Source: Apoderus coryli (taxonomy: Eukaryota > Arthropoda > Insecta > Coleoptera > Attelabidae). From it: a stretch of DNA of 64,000 nucleotides. Of the stretch, positions 12,301 through 24,584 are shown one piece after another. The DNA lies in contig OU452199.1 of the NCBI GenBank assembly GCA_911728435.2, positions 1,364,001-1,428,000 of the forward strand, in the 5' to 3' direction. The position numbers and the translations under genes are program-made. Position 1 is the first letter of the stretch. Each line of letters opens with the position of its first letter. The notes below the pieces were generated by a model. The model saw nothing but the letters and a program-made list of their open reading frames with translations, was not told the DNA's origin and made no database searches.

Positions 12301-15300
12301 TCTACTTATTGTGCAATTGTAAAATTGTTGAATTTGTGTAGTATTGCATGGAATTATATTTGTTATATTATATTGTATGCTGTATAAATGGACTTTGTCC
12401 GTGAATAAATAAATAAATAAATAAACATGAATGATTCCTGTGATGCATTATACCATATTATTGAGTCAATTCATGGCCCACAGGGCTCTAATCTCGGCCA
12501 AATATTATTCAAGATCTTCATATTTTATTCATGATTTAAAGATCGTGAAAACGATCACTGATAGGGATGATTATACGTATCTTCAGAGTGATTTAAGCAG
12601 TTTTAGAAAGGCTTGGTGTCATATTGAACCTTTGAATCGCTTTACAAGAAGCAAACATTCAAATATATCAATCATTTTAGCTGAAACTTTGCTCTTTTTT
12701 ACTCTAAACTTACCCCAAGACCACTAAACGCTGGTACAAAATAAACTCCATCTGTAGAATTAACACTAGTCGCTAATTTACTGGATTCACCCACATCTTG
12801 GATTAATCCTATTTGAAAAAGAATTAAGGCGAATAAGTTGTGCGTAACACCTAATATCGATCAAAAAATTATTACAATTACCGGCAGTTAACATCCATTC
12901 AACCAACGAACCAGCATCCGAACATGGTACTTCTGAGAAATACACTAATTCATCCTTGATCTGCCATCCAACTAATGGATACATTCCATCCAAGCTAGGA
13001 TGCAACTTTTGTGCAGTATTCACATCAAGGAACCCCCCAGTACCCAATGTGACCTTTAAATCATTGTCTTTGAAGAGACATGAACCGAACATTGCTGCCG
13101 ATTGGTCTGCCATCTAGAAATTAAGGCTCCAATCAACTCTTCAATGTATCAATCAACAACTAGTCGTACCACACATCCAATATGAATGCGGCTTCCAAAA
13201 ATCTCTGCCAATGTCTCACCGAAATCATAGTCATTGGCTACGATAGGCGGTAGAACCCTCTCAGGTATTTCGAACCATTTCGCTACTATACTCCATTGCA
13301 ACTTAAACGGGTCATAAAAACCAGTGGCTGCGGCATTAGAAACATCTGTCACATACGTCAGACCACCTGTCAGTTTGTATATCAACCATGTGTCAACAGT
13401 GCCAAACATGACATTGTTACGCGACAGTTCTGTTTGTATATTTTCTAGATGCTTTAATATCCACAATAGACGGACAGTTACCTAGAAAATTAAGTGTGGA
13501 ACATACAAACCTTCCAACGACTTGGGGAATAGAATTTACTTACGTGATTGCTAGCAAATTTTAGACGACTCACCATACCAAATCTCTTATTTCGTGTGAA
13601 CATGTAAACAATAAATCCAACAAGTCTTAAAGCCTACAACAAAAATGTATTACTCATGATTATACAGGGTGAACTATCACTCAGTACAAAAATTTAACTG
13701 GAGGTAGAGAAAAATAAGATTTAACAGAATCGCCTTTCAAAAAAATTTTATTAAAGCAGAAAATAATTTTTTTGTAAATCATATTAAACTCCCTTTTTAC
13801 GACGCCCAAATTAGTCATTAGTTTAAAGGTTATGATGCAGCACCATGTTGCCAAGTGTATCGATTTACCGCGCATTTAAATTAAAAAATTTATTTACAAA
13901 ATGTAGATAAGTAATTATTATGTGACTACGATCATACGAAATATTAAATAATTATGTTCGCACCTACCTTTCGGATATGTCTAACATGCCATAGAATGAT
14001 TTTTGAACTTCCTGGGGACCGCTTGGTTTTCCTCTTTCAGTCTTCTTGTTTAATGTCAGGTACTCGCGCGACGACCAAGGCAAGGTTGATCCCCTCCGTC
14101 AGGAAAACCCCAAAGGGTAACAAAAACACACAAATGCAAATAACACTAGCACTTCAAAGCACTACAACAGCAAATGTGCAAAGAGGCCACTGTTAACTTC
14201 ACTTTATTTACACGCTTAATCACTGAACTTCGGATACGTGCAAAAACACCATGATTATTGCGGATTTGTTGATCAGCTGCCCCTCAATTTGTAGTCGTAA
14301 CTGCTGTTCATTACCAATCTCCGTTTCATGTAGATGTAAAATTATTATTATTTTACATAACTCGTTCATGTTTTACAACAGGAACTTCTCGGCCATCACT
14401 CATCACAATAATACACAACAAGACCATAACCTATACCATAAATTGTTGTGAAAACGATAAGGAATGGTTCAAATTGTTTCTTAAAGTTACGCTAATTCGT
14501 TCATCACAAAATTTAAACAAACAAATCATAGATAAGTGTTTATTGAAACATATAAAAAATATGGTTAATAATCTTACGGTATAAACCTGCATTATAATAT
14601 GATAAATATTTTGGGAATTTGTTTTTGCAAAGCAGCAATTTTATTATTAACAAATAAACTGTTACATCTTTACTGTTCATAGCAAAAAATAACAACTTTT
14701 GCGTAAGTTACATTGACATACAAAAGATAGTTGACAGTTCACAATATCATGAAAACTAAAACAAAGTCGAATTCACGCCATGACCTATTATAACCGGTTT
14801 AACTTTTTCCATTCACGCGACCCCGGTTATTGGCGGTTTCACTATGATGACGTCACGAAAAAGACCTTCATGACATTATCACAGTTAACATACAGATGTA
14901 AAGTATGTAATGCGCAATTTCTAACGTCTATTTTTCCACGATTTTTAATTTAATGTTAAAACAAACATAGTTACGTGAGAAATTAAGATTAAATTGTTTC
15001 GTAGCTAATGATAATTTTGACAGTTTCACGTTCCTTTTAAAAAAAAAATTCAAGTGAGGGCGAGTGGTAGGTGAGATGCCACATCAGCCAAGAAATTTGT
15101 GAGGAATTTCTTGCGAACGTGGTATACACATGCAAAGCGCATGCGGAGCTCAAGGATTAAAAGTAGCATAATATGGCTCGATACACAATACACATTGAGT
15201 TTGAATAAGTTATTTTTTTACTCAAAATAAAAAGCTTAATATGTGTGTTATAAACTTGGCAACACGTTAGGCTGTTGGTTGACAGATGACGTCGAAGTTG

Positions 15301-16878
15301 TCTGCACTCTGCACAATAGATCATGCAGGTGTCCCGGGCGGTTATTAACCTATTAACCGATATTTTATTATTTTTGTGTTTACATTTTCGTCCCGATTGG
15401 AAATAAGGATTTAAATAAATTAAAATTAAACAGGCATTTTACATTTTAGTACCAGATAAGTAAGTACTAGTTTTACTTATCTGGGGTTTAGTGTGCTACC
15501 GGCAATGTTTAGTTAGTGTTTGTGTGTTTAAAATGCGAAAATATCGTTTTAGAAGTTTGTAAAAACGAAGAAATTATCTACAATTTGGAGTATTCCAGAT
15601 TGATTGTTATTGATCAAATATTATAAGACAGCGCCGCTACAACTGGCTATCATAGTTTAATATTTCGTTAAATTTAAAATTAATCGGCATCAGCGAATAT
15701 TAAAAAAGTGTGCATTTAGTGTATCTACTTTTTGGAAATCTGTTGTGTTTATAGTGTATTCAATAAGTATGCGAAAATATCGTTTTAGGAGTTTGTTGTT
15801 TGCAAAAACGAAGAAGTAGTGTACAATTCAGCAGTAGTAAAGATGGATTTATTTATCAGGTATTATAATAATTATTTCAAAAATGTTCATTTTCACCTCT
15901 CTACAATTGGCAACGCCGCGTACTGCGGTTTGTAGGTTGGAAGCCATCGTGAAAAATAATTGTCATAGGCGCCGATTTACCAAGGAAAAACGTGGATTTG
16001 CCCCATTTTGTAAACATCGAATAAAAATTCCGAAACAAATTTGTTATGGTTTTTCATGCTTTCCTGAGCATGTGGTTAAAATTTTTGTACTGAGTGATAG
16101 TTCACCCTGTATACAAGTTGTCTCAAAAGAAAAGTTTATATACAGAGGATCAAAAGTTACGCATAAATTTGTCCTCATCGTCGACGAGATTCATCAGAGA
16201 TGCAGGGAATGTCTTGTAATTGGGTGTAACCTGTTAGACATTAAATAAACAAACTTTTACATTTAATTTGTGGAGCAGACGTGTTTTATTTTTTATAATT
16301 AAGCAACTGTCCACTTCAACATGGATTAGTTTAAGGAAAAAATCAGGTACGTTTGAGGTACCGATCTATACCTTTGCTTTGAACGAACCATTGACATCTT
16401 TAACCAATTTTGTGGCTCTTAAATCCTTCCAAGTTATGAAATTGTGCAACGGTTGACCAGTGTCCCGTTTCCATGTTACAAATGTTGCTCTTTGCGTTGA
16501 TATACCCAATGACCTTATTTGGTTTATATTTATATTCCCATCTATCAAAATATTAAGCGAATTATTTATTAAACTTTGAATAACAATTAGGAGTCTTACT
16601 TGTAACAGCTGTTTTCACAGTTTGGATCATATTGTGCCACAGTTCTTCTGGGACAATTTCTACATAACCTGGTAAAGGGTAGTGAAGTTTTACCTTAAAA
16701 CACGGTATATTTATAGAAAAAAACAGTCTCAATTTAATTATAAAATTTCTAAGCAGTTTCAACTTACTTTGGAATATGAAGAGGCTACAGGCACTCCTAA
16801 GTTGTTAATAATTTGGCAACGTAGCGTAGTAGTTCCGATATCGATAGCTGCTATATATCCTAATGAATCCCCAGCCAT
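9302..16878 (-). CDS. GK5: GK5-type FGGY carbohydrate kinase, 10 exons
   Basis: Exons are 16768-16878, 16600-16693, 16372-16541, 13544-13633, 13170-13481, 12882-13113, 12714-12808, 9712-9875, 9517-9647 and 9302-9456. All phases agree and give 517 residues, against about 529 in human GK5. FGGY kinases phosphorylate polyols or sugars with ATP. Visible motifs are the N-terminal phosphate loop AIDIGTTTLR, SLGISTQRATFVTW with HNFITWKDLRA, TVDTWLIYKLTGG, ADQSAAMFG, VTLGTGGFLDVNT (phosphate 2) and SLDGGVSKND (adenosine motif). The ISTQRATF and W-DLRA patterns fit GK5 better than classical GK. The exact substrate of GK5 is not settled. Introns 3 and 7 are swollen by mobile elements, and a LINE tail lies 43 bp upstream of the ATG. 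Confidence 0.93.
9975..12425 (+). pseudogene. LINE (Jockey-like) in GK5 intron 7
   Basis: The plus strand reads the end of an endonuclease (GGRILDLVLSHNP, 9982 onward), a pre-RT domain, then the RT. The RT includes ISNYRPVCILNSIPKFFESL-type fingers, YTDFSKAFHCVNHRLL, GVLQGSHLGPLLFNIF and FADD, followed by thumb and C-terminus to 12200. Frame breaks fall near 10790 and 11420. The 3' UTR ends in GAATAAATAAATAAATAAAT (about 12400-12425). The element is 5'-truncated within the endonuclease and lies antisense to GK5. Its C-terminal part is related to the relic at 16921-17852. Confidence 0.88.
13661..16113. mobile_element. 2.45-kb inverted-repeat element in GK5 intron 3
   Basis: The left end reads TATACAGGGTGAACTATCAC and the right end is its inverse. 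The arms match over about 36 bp with one indel. TATA at both outer edges is either a target duplication or part of the arms. No transposase is recognisable inside; short frames (13954-14196, 14251-14451) have no domain. Two related internal segments (about 15533-15590 and 15768-15830) share GCGAAAATATCGTTTTAG, so part of the interior is duplicated. It is probably a non-autonomous DNA transposon. It fills almost all of GK5 intron 3 (13634-16371). Confidence 0.65.
16114..16255 (+). repeat. LINE 3' tail
   Basis: CTTGTAATTGGGTGTAACCT followed by GTTAGACATTAAATAAAC matches the 3' end pattern also seen near 23694, 35567, 41514 and 42044. It is the stub of a 5'-truncated insertion in GK5 intron 3, directly beside the inverted-repeat element. 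Confidence 0.6.
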
Positions 16879-16920
16879 TTTTTTCGAATGATATTCGACT
16901 GTCAGATGAAATGTCTAAAC

Positions 16921-17852
16921 AGAAATTTATTTATTTATTTACGGGCAAACGCCCATTTTATACAAAATTACAATAAATATAAATAGTTCTACAATAAAAC
17001 ACTTCAAAAGAATTAGACAATCGCAAAATGTCAAACAAAAATCAATCACAAATAAAATGGATAATAATAATTTACACGATCAATACTTCACTATTATAAA
17101 GCAATATGGTACAACACAACGTATCAATTATCAAAGAGGTGCCCTACTGAACCCAAAAAGGTATTTCTCGGGACAAAAAAATCCAGTGTCTCTTCACTGT
17201 CATTGGCGAGACGCATTGAGCGCGCCAAAAATGAATAGCAACTATAATTTGTTCTGGAATGTGTCTGGTGAAACATACTCCTCGTACGCGTTGCACGATA
17301 TGGAACATGAATTCCAATCTTGCCCAAAAGATCGGGACAATTCAACCTTCCATTTATAAGGTTATACAATAAAATCAAATCATGTCTGTGTCGTCGATCA
17401 CCCAGCGTGTCAATGCCAAGGTAGGACTCTAAGTCGGCATATAATTCAAAACGATTCTCAAAAATAAAGTCTATGTGCAGTTTGTAGGCTAGGTATCTAA
17501 GAAATTTGAGCTGTACCTGCTCAATTTTTGCTAGATGCACAGTATAATGTGGAGACCAGACAGCCGACGCATACTCAAGGCACGGTCTGACCAAACTTGT
17601 GTAAAGAAGCCTCAGAGAATCGACATCAATCAACTCCCGTGAGCAACGTTTAATGAAGCCAAGAACCTTCAGAGACATTGAAGTTATATGTGGAATAAAG
17701 GTCAAACCACTATCAAGCATGACTCCAAGATCCTTAACTGTAGTAACTAATTTAAGGGAAGTCTGGTTCAGTGAGTAATCGAAAAGAGTGGTCCGTTTTG
17801 ATCTCGAAAAGGACGTAAAACAACATTTATCAACATTCAGATTTCGATAATA
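16921..17852 (-). pseudogene. 5'-truncated LINE upstream of GK5
   Basis: The minus strand reads from the end of the RT palm (NVDKCCFTSFSRSK, VKDLGVMLDSGLTFIPHI) through SLKVLGFIKRC, VRPCLEYASAVWSPHY and a C-terminus at 17124. The 3' UTR then ends in AATAAATAAATAAATTT at about 16921. The tail lies only 43 bp upstream of the GK5 start codon and in the same orientation. It is related to the LINE at 9975-12425. Confidence 0.85.
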
Positions 17853-18520
17853 AATTAAAATAAAATGTCCGAAATCATGTTAGCGGGAAACAAAATTCCA
17901 ATATAAAGTCTTGTTACATTATGGCCTGTTGAGTGTTGGCTTGGGCGTCCACTGGCTCTTCAGCATCGAATTTAAATGTCAAACAGTAGGTTTCGAAATT
18001 TAAGAACGGTCGTACCACGTTCAGGACGCTCCGCTGAGTTCATAAGTGCCGAAATGATCGAAAACATTAATAAAATCACGAAAGACGATGGCGGACTGAA
18101 ACTGAGTGGGACAGGTGGGAGGTAAAATGATGCGTATTTTGAGGAGATTAACGAATAGCCCTATAAACAGATTTCACTCAAATATAAAATGAAGAAATTC
18201 ACCAAAAAAAAAATGCAAAATTAAATATATAAAAATTTTCTGAATACGCCACTGTATTCTACATGAAATTCCCTTTAACTTTTATAAAAACTATTTTTAG
18301 CTAACAGCGGAAATATCAAAGAAAATAGCAAAAAATTATAAAAATCACCCTGTATACAGGAAAATAATCAAGTGAGCCTTGATTTGATTGATGCATTAAA
18401 CTGAACTCAAAAAAATAGAACGCGACTTAATTTTCCGCCACCTATTACCAAATCCATTGGAATTTGGCTATCCGGTATAATGAGATACTTTTTTGAATTT
18501 AGTAGAAACATATAGACGAA
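17853..18520. other. Spacer with a possible mariner-like fragment
   Basis: Around 18000-18110 the plus strand reads VPRSGRSAEFISAEMIENIN, which resembles the linker of a mariner-family transposase DNA-binding region. It soon meets a stop. The rest is AT-rich, ending with CACCCTGTATA near 18346, like one end of an inverted-repeat element. No host exon is seen. Confidence 0.3.
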
Positions 18521-18521
18521 A

Positions 18522-21170
18522 TTGCTTAACCACTATTATCATTTTTGTCGTTATGACGTTTATTTAAAAGGCAATTGGATGACCGACGAAATCCTGAGCT
18601 TGATGAATGAACGCCGACTTGTTAAAAGCCAGCATGATAAATATAAAGAACTGAACTTCCATAGAAAGGTAAAGGAAATAACTGGAGCAGGCATAAGAAC
18701 AGCGTTACCGTCACTGAGAAATCAGCAGGGAAGACCGATATCAGATGCTGACGAACTGAAAGAAGTTTGGAGGAAATACGCGGAGACACTATTCAAGGAC
18801 CTTCGTACAAATAACCCCACAAACACTACCGAAAATATGAGCGGTCCAAAAATTCTCGAATCTGAAGTTAAATACGCAATAAGCTGTATGAAGAATGGTA
18901 AAAGTCCGGGTCATGACGACATATCTGCAGAAGTTTTGAAACAAGTAAATATCAAACATCTTACATATCTCTTCAACGTGATATATGACTCTGGACAAAT
19001 CCCCAGGGACTGGTTGAGGTCTACATTTGTTGCCATTCCAAAAAAAGCAAACCCAAGAAACTGCAAAGACTACAGGCTCATAAGCTTGATGAGCAACGCG
19101 CTCAAAGCGTTCCTTCGAGTAATTTACTCAAGAATCTACAGAAAGTGTGAAGTGTGGTGACACTCAGTTTGGATTTATCAAGGGACTTGGTACCAGAGAG
19201 GCTCTCTTCTCAATGAAATTGCTTGTTCAGAAATGCTATGACCAAAGGCAGGATGTTTTTGTCTGCTTTATCGACTATCAAAAGGCTTTTGATAACGTAA
19301 AACACGGGCCACTGTTGGAAAGATTACAAGAGATCGGTTTGGATGATAAGGATATTAGAGTGATAAAGGAACTGTACTGCCAGCAGCTGGCCGAGGTCCG
19401 TATTAATAGCGATCTAACAACGGAGACCTTTCGTATTTCGAAGGGAGTCCGTCAGGGATGTGTACTGTCCTATTCTGTTTAACATTTATGTGGAAAAAAT
19501 CTTTCAACTAGCATTAGAGAATGAAGCCCGGGGTATCAAAGTCAATGGCGTCCCAATAAACAATATCCGCTACGCAGATGATACCGTGATCCTGACTAAT
19601 AGTATTGAAGACCTCCAGTCAATACTAAATAAAATCAACGAATGCGGTGAAAGGTTCGGATTACATATAAATATTTAACTTTTAACTCCATGGCTCTACA
19701 ACCCGGGGTGGGTCTTGGCCGACTGTACTATTCGCCTCCATTGTTGTCGATCTTCCATCAATGCTGGGTCGTACTTTATCCCAATGGTCCTTAGGTCCGT
19801 TTTGATGTTGTCCCGCCATCTCATTCGGGGGCGCCCCAAAGGTCTTCGTCCCACTGGTACTCCCTCCCAAGCCAATTTTATCATCCGTGTGTCAGGCTGT
19901 CTTTCTACGTGACCCGCCCATTGCAGTCTTCTTGTCTTTATCTCCTTCACAATATCTGGATCATTGTATAATTCTGCTATTTCTTGGTTGGTTCTTATTC
20001 GGTACTGTTGTGTTTCTGGGCTGCGCAGTGGTCCAAAAATCTTGCGCAGAACCTTCCTCTCAAAGATTCTCAATTTTCGTTCGTTGTCTTTGGTCAGGTC
20101 AGTATAATGGTCTTATAAACTGTAATTTTTGTTCTTCGCGAGATGTTCTTCGATGCTAGTACTGACTTTAGCGCATAGAGACATTTGTTTCCACTTTGAA
20201 TTCGGACTTTAATTTCCTCTGTCAGGTTGTTATCTTGTGTAATTGTGGCTCCCAAATACTTAAAGGTTGCGACCCTCTCGAAATTGTAGTCCCCCACAGT
20301 AACATTTTGGCCCACCCTATCTCTACGTCCTGTTCTACTGGTGTTGCATATACTTGGTTTTGTCCTCGTTTATTCTGAGTCCCACTTGCTCAGCTTGTGT
20401 TTCTACCCTCGAAAAGAGGTCTTTCACAGTCAATACCGTATTACCCACTACGTCAATATCGTCGGCAAAGGCCAGCAATAATCTCACACATATAAATATT
20501 GCCAAGACAAAAATGATGGTGATTAGCAGAAATCAGCATATTACTCCTCTCAACATCAACGGAGAAAATATTGAGCGGGTCGCCAAATTTACCTATCTTG
20601 GCGCTTCTCTAAATGAAAAGTGGGAATATGATGAAGAGGTGAAGGGAAGAATTGGACGCGCGAAGACAACCTTCTTTAAACTTAAGAATATACTTCTTCA
20701 CAGAAATATGCCACTACACACTTGAATACGTGTAGTACAGTGTTATGTATGGCCTATTGTATTGTACGGTGTTGAAACTTGGTCGCTTAAAGCCAGAACG
20801 CTAAATCGGATCGAGGCTTTTGAGATGTGGACACTCCGCCGATTGCTGCGTATTCCCTGGACAGCCCACACAACTAATGATGAAGTTCTCCGAAGAGCTG
20901 GCACGGTAAAAAAACGTAAAGTCGCATATATTGAGAGGACCTCGCTACTCCATACCAAGGCTAGTACTGCAAGGAAAGATCGAAGGTAGAAGGGGGCCAG
21001 GTCGAAAACAACACTCTTGGCTCCGCAATATAAGAAACTGGTGTGGTATACAGGATGCCGCAACCATTTTTAGACAGGCTGAGGAGGGCACCCTAGCTAT
21101 TCTGTGAACATAAAATGGACAAATGATCGCCGACGTGCGGCATAGCACATGGCACCCGAAGAAGAAGAAC
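18522..21170 (+). pseudogene. RTE-like LINE, split by a later insertion
   Basis: The plus strand carries WMTDEILSLMNERR (end of endonuclease/pre-RT), then DDISAEVLKQVN, WLRSTFVAIPKK, GFIKGLGTREA, FIDYQKAFDNVKH, GVRQGCVLS and NIRYADDTVIL. It stops at 19675 and resumes at 20501 with AKTKMMVISRN, FTYLGASLNEK, a VETWSLKARTLNRIEAFEMW-type C-terminus and GPGRKQHSWLRNIR. It ends near 21168 with GAAGAAGAAGAA. Several frame breaks show it is dead. The jump from KYKELN to FHRKVKEITG indicates an internal deletion in the pre-RT. It belongs to the same family as 53640-55375. Confidence 0.82.
19676..20487 (-). pseudogene. RTE-clade LINE fragment nested in another LINE
   Basis: The minus strand reads FADDIDVVG, QVGLRINEDKTKYM, FERVATFKYLGATIT, ISRRTKITVYKTIIL, FERKVLRKIFGPLR, RRLQWAGHVERQP and GRPRMRWRDNIKTDLRTIG, the standard RT-to-C-terminus order of RTE elements. 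Identical 13-bp copies of ACATATAAATATT flank it (19663-19675 and 20488-20500), a clear target-site duplication inside the older plus-strand LINE. It is 5'-truncated at the catalytic box and frameshifted. Confidence 0.88.
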
Positions 21171-21203
21171 AAAAGGCAATTAGAACTAATTTTCTATACC
21201 TAT

Positions 21204-21369
21204 AGGGCCGGCCCGAGAGTTGTGCCCTTGGCGCCAAATTGGGAAATAAGGAAAAACGAAATTGTTTTGATTTTTCTTAGAAATATCAACAATTTTTCCA
21301 AAGGACCCAAATAGATTCCTCAAACACAAGAACCGCACATGGATGGAAGTATAACCTCGAGCCGGCCCT
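21204..21369. repeat. Small hAT-like MITE
   Basis: About 166 bp bounded by AGGGCCGGCCCGAG and its imperfect inverse CTCGAGCCGGCCCT. Tips of this kind are common in hAT-type miniature elements. No clear 8-bp target duplication was found, so the superfamily is tentative. Confidence 0.5.
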
Positions 21370-22499
21370 GGGAACTGACGTATTTTTTATCGATTGCTGA
21401 AAAGTACCAATAACAACAATATGCAGTAATGTCAATATATATTAATAAAAAAATTTATATTATTTTGAAGTTAAATAATATTTTAACAAAAATAAACATT
21501 ATCTACATTATACCTACCTAAGTAGGTATATGGCAAAGATAAAGAGTACCTATTTAGTTGTTATTAATTATTGCATAATGCTGAATTAAATGAAAAATAA
21601 GAATTTTTTTATTTATACTTGATGCAAAGATGATAATTATTATAAAATTGAAAAGCGGTAGAAATACAAAATAAGCGTGTTGTAGTCTGCATGTAGATGA
21701 ACAATTTTAAAATAGAATAAAACGTTTTATTAATACACCAGGCTAAGTGAAATACTTTCGGGCGGTGCAGTGTTGAGCCAACATTCTAAACCATCTGTAA
21801 GTACAATTATTTTTATTATTTATTAAAACATAATATTATATTATGTCTCGAAACATGAATTGTCGGTATAGGACAAAAATAAACAAAAGTCTAAACTTTA
21901 GCCAACGTTTCGTTTATTATACATAAACTTCTTCAGGGCTAAAACAAAATACCATGACAACAAAAGCGTACAAGAAAAATTACAAAGTAATACCTTGTCT
22001 AGTCGTTCATATTATATAAAACAATAAAGTCATTTTCAACCTAATTGAATACACATAACAAATAATTTGATCAACACAATACGAATAAATAAATAATTTT
22101 ATCACATTTCAGTGGTAGAAAATTCTTAATGATATACATCGTCTTAATTTAAGTAGCCTTATAAAAAAATTACAACTAAAAAACATAAATATATCCTATC
22201 TCGGATTATACTTGTATACAGTCAGGCCAAATTTCAGTGTACATTATTTTATATTACCATTCATTCACAAACTCAAATGAACAGCAAGCAAGCAATCACA
22301 GTGCTTCTTCCCAACACAAATTCCCTGATCTGTTAATAGTATTCAATTTTAAAATTTTAATTTGTGAGTAGAGCAGAGTAAATGATGCTTAGGTTCATTG
22401 TGTCAGTTCTAAAATTGACCGATTTTTCTTTAAATTTGTTGATGTGGAGCATCTCTGATAATGCTCTCTTTTTATAATTAGTCTCGCGGTACAAAATGC
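21370..22499. other. AT-rich spacer with a PLE terminal remnant
   Basis: No exon is recognised. The segment 21840-21960 looks like a Penelope-like terminal repeat because it carries a hammerhead-like core. Minus-strand frames at 22357-22637 overlap the start of the next LINE and are shadows. Confidence 0.4.
21905..21938 (-). ncRNA. Hammerhead-like core
   Basis: On the minus strand CTGAAGA is followed by a helix (GTTTAT pairing with ATAAAC) and GAAAC-GTTGG. Helix II has a sequence different from the other copies in the window yet pairs perfectly. One A is unpaired before the helix, as in the other copies. Likely the terminus of a Penelope-like element. Confidence 0.5.
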
Positions 22500-23750
22500 T
22501 TGTGTTATCAAAGTCGAAACTTTTCCAAGGCGTTCGATAAGATTGATCACTCCCTGATTCAACGGAAGATGTGCGACATTGGCTTCGGCAGGAATTTGAT
22601 ATCTTTTTTTCAGTCCTATCTGGGAGCAAGGCAACAATTTGTTGAATACAATGGATTCAGTTCAAGTTCATTCACAGCCTCAAGTGGAACTCCGCAGGGC
22701 AGTACGTTGGCTCCTCTTCTCTTTGCAATATTCGTAAACCATATTGGCTCTGGTTTCAATAGCAATTATTTGTTGTTTGCGGATTATTTAAAATTGTAAA
22801 TAGACTTCCTCTAAATCTGAACAAATGTAAGTCGGTGACATTTACCAGACGTCAAGATCCGTTTTTCAAATTTGGAACGCTGCGCTTTAATCAAAGATCT
22901 TGGTGTATACTTGGATGGTGATTTATCTTTCAACTACCACATTGAACAAGTTTCTGCTAATGCTTTGCGAATGTTAAGATTTATTTTTAGACAGACCAGA
23001 GAATTCAACAACATGGACTGCCTGAAAAGTCTATTGCGCCTTTGTTGTGTCTATTTTGGTCGCCCATCTACCGTATTCATATACAGAGATTGAAGAGTAT
23101 CCAACGGAAGTTTTTAAAATATTTGTCATTTAAAATTGATGGATATTTTCCTCCTCGTGGGTGTGACCACGGCCTGTTACTGGCAAGGTTCGGATTTCGG
23201 CCGTTAGCCGAGAGACGCATCTTTGCGTCTCAGATCTTTCTTTTTAAGTTGATCAACACTATGTTGGATTGTCCTCGGTTGCATCAGCAGCTATGGTTTC
23301 GTGTCCCTATGGTTCACTCTAGAAGCGCTAGTTTATTTTGGGTGCCACATATTCGTTCTAATTATGAATCTAAAGCACCCATATTTCGGTCTTGTAAATA
23401 CAGCAACCGATTAGTTATTAATGAAAACGTTGATTTTTTTAATGCATCGCTTGGTTCTTTTAAGAAAAGTTTAGAGACATGTTTGCGGGCTACTGATTTG
23501 GATTTGTTTTGATGAATTATGTTCATGTGTTAATTATTTATTGTTATTATTAATTGTTCTTGTAATCCTCCCAATTTTCTTTCGTTTTGATGCGTGTATT
23601 TTTTTTTGTATTTTTCTATTTTTTAGTTAGTTCTAAGTTGGGTATTTTTGTATGCTAATGCTAGGCAATTGTTTTTGTTAATGTAAGATTTTGTCTTGTT
23701 ATTGGCTAGCAATACCTGTTATTATGATATTTATTCCTACTACGGCAAGC
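22500..23750 (+). pseudogene. 5'-truncated Jockey-like LINE
   Basis: Frames on the plus strand read NFSKAFDKIDHSLIQRKM, FVEYNGFSSSSF, GTPQGSTLAPLLFAIF, LFADYLKL, then [36 protein letters not shown] and a C-terminus ending at 23512. The catalytic box is FADY rather than FADD, so it would be inactive even without the frame breaks. A 3' UTR ends near 23725 with the CTTGTTATTGG...CCTGTTA tail. Related copies lie at 32275-33640 and 39605-40720. Confidence 0.85.
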
Positions 23751-24584
23751 ATATCCCACTTCTGTTTTCCTATTGTCTCCAAGCTGTCAAATCTTCTAAA
23801 GTTATATAATGTAAAACAGTGAAATGTATTTCGCTCTCAATTGACGTAATGTCAACTTAACTTACCTTTCCGAATCCATTTTCGTAACTATAACTAACGT
23901 TAGAACCAAAGTTTATCCAATATTAGACCGCTAACACAATATCTACACAGCAATGGAATTTCTGTTTTAAAGAAAACAAACTCAACACAGAAAGAATATT
24001 AGCAAAACACAACAATAATAAATAAACAATAAGGTGTATTGCTCCTATTGCCCGTATCGCGCATGCGCATATTATACAGATTTTGATTGGCTCGGCACTT
24101 AGGGAAATTAATGTATACTCTTAATTACACGTATGGTTTTACTGGCTACTGGAGAGCTTAAATCTCTGAAATATAAATTTCATCCTACCGCACAATTGTA
24201 GAAGTAAAACTGAAACTTAAAATTTTTCCAATATTTACTCAAATTTAAATATGTTGAAATGAATATTATATTATTCAAATTCATCGTCTTCTCAAAACAA
24301 ATTGAAACATTAAAAGTTGGCTCAACACGTGAACGCCCTACTAAATTTCAAACACTAACCCTTCTCTCCCGGACAAACAACTCTCGCAGCCTCCGCCAAA
24401 AAATTTAGTCCGATCCCGTACAAAACCGTTGTACCTACGTACAATAATAAATCGAAAAATGTCCGGTTAAAACTTTTACGAAATATTTAATTCACATGCA
24501 CAAATACCTATCAATAAAGTTACTAACCTTATTTTAATTATTGTTTGTTGTTGTTTCATCTGGAACACGTCAGTTACTGCCACC
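23751..24584. other. Upstream region of TMEM38
   Basis: This 0.8-kb region should contain the promoter and 5' UTR of TMEM38. I cannot fix a TATA box or initiator. The only firm signal is the strong translation-start context GCCACCATGG at its right edge. No exon or transposon is recognised. Confidence 0.35.

Noticed and set aside
12431..12727. 98-codon plus-strand open frame
   Set aside because: It overlaps GK5 exon 7 on the opposite strand and otherwise covers intron; no domain.
20743..21172. Minus-strand frames opposite the RTE-like C-terminus
   Set aside because: They are shadows of the plus-strand LINE, which carries the recognisable motifs.
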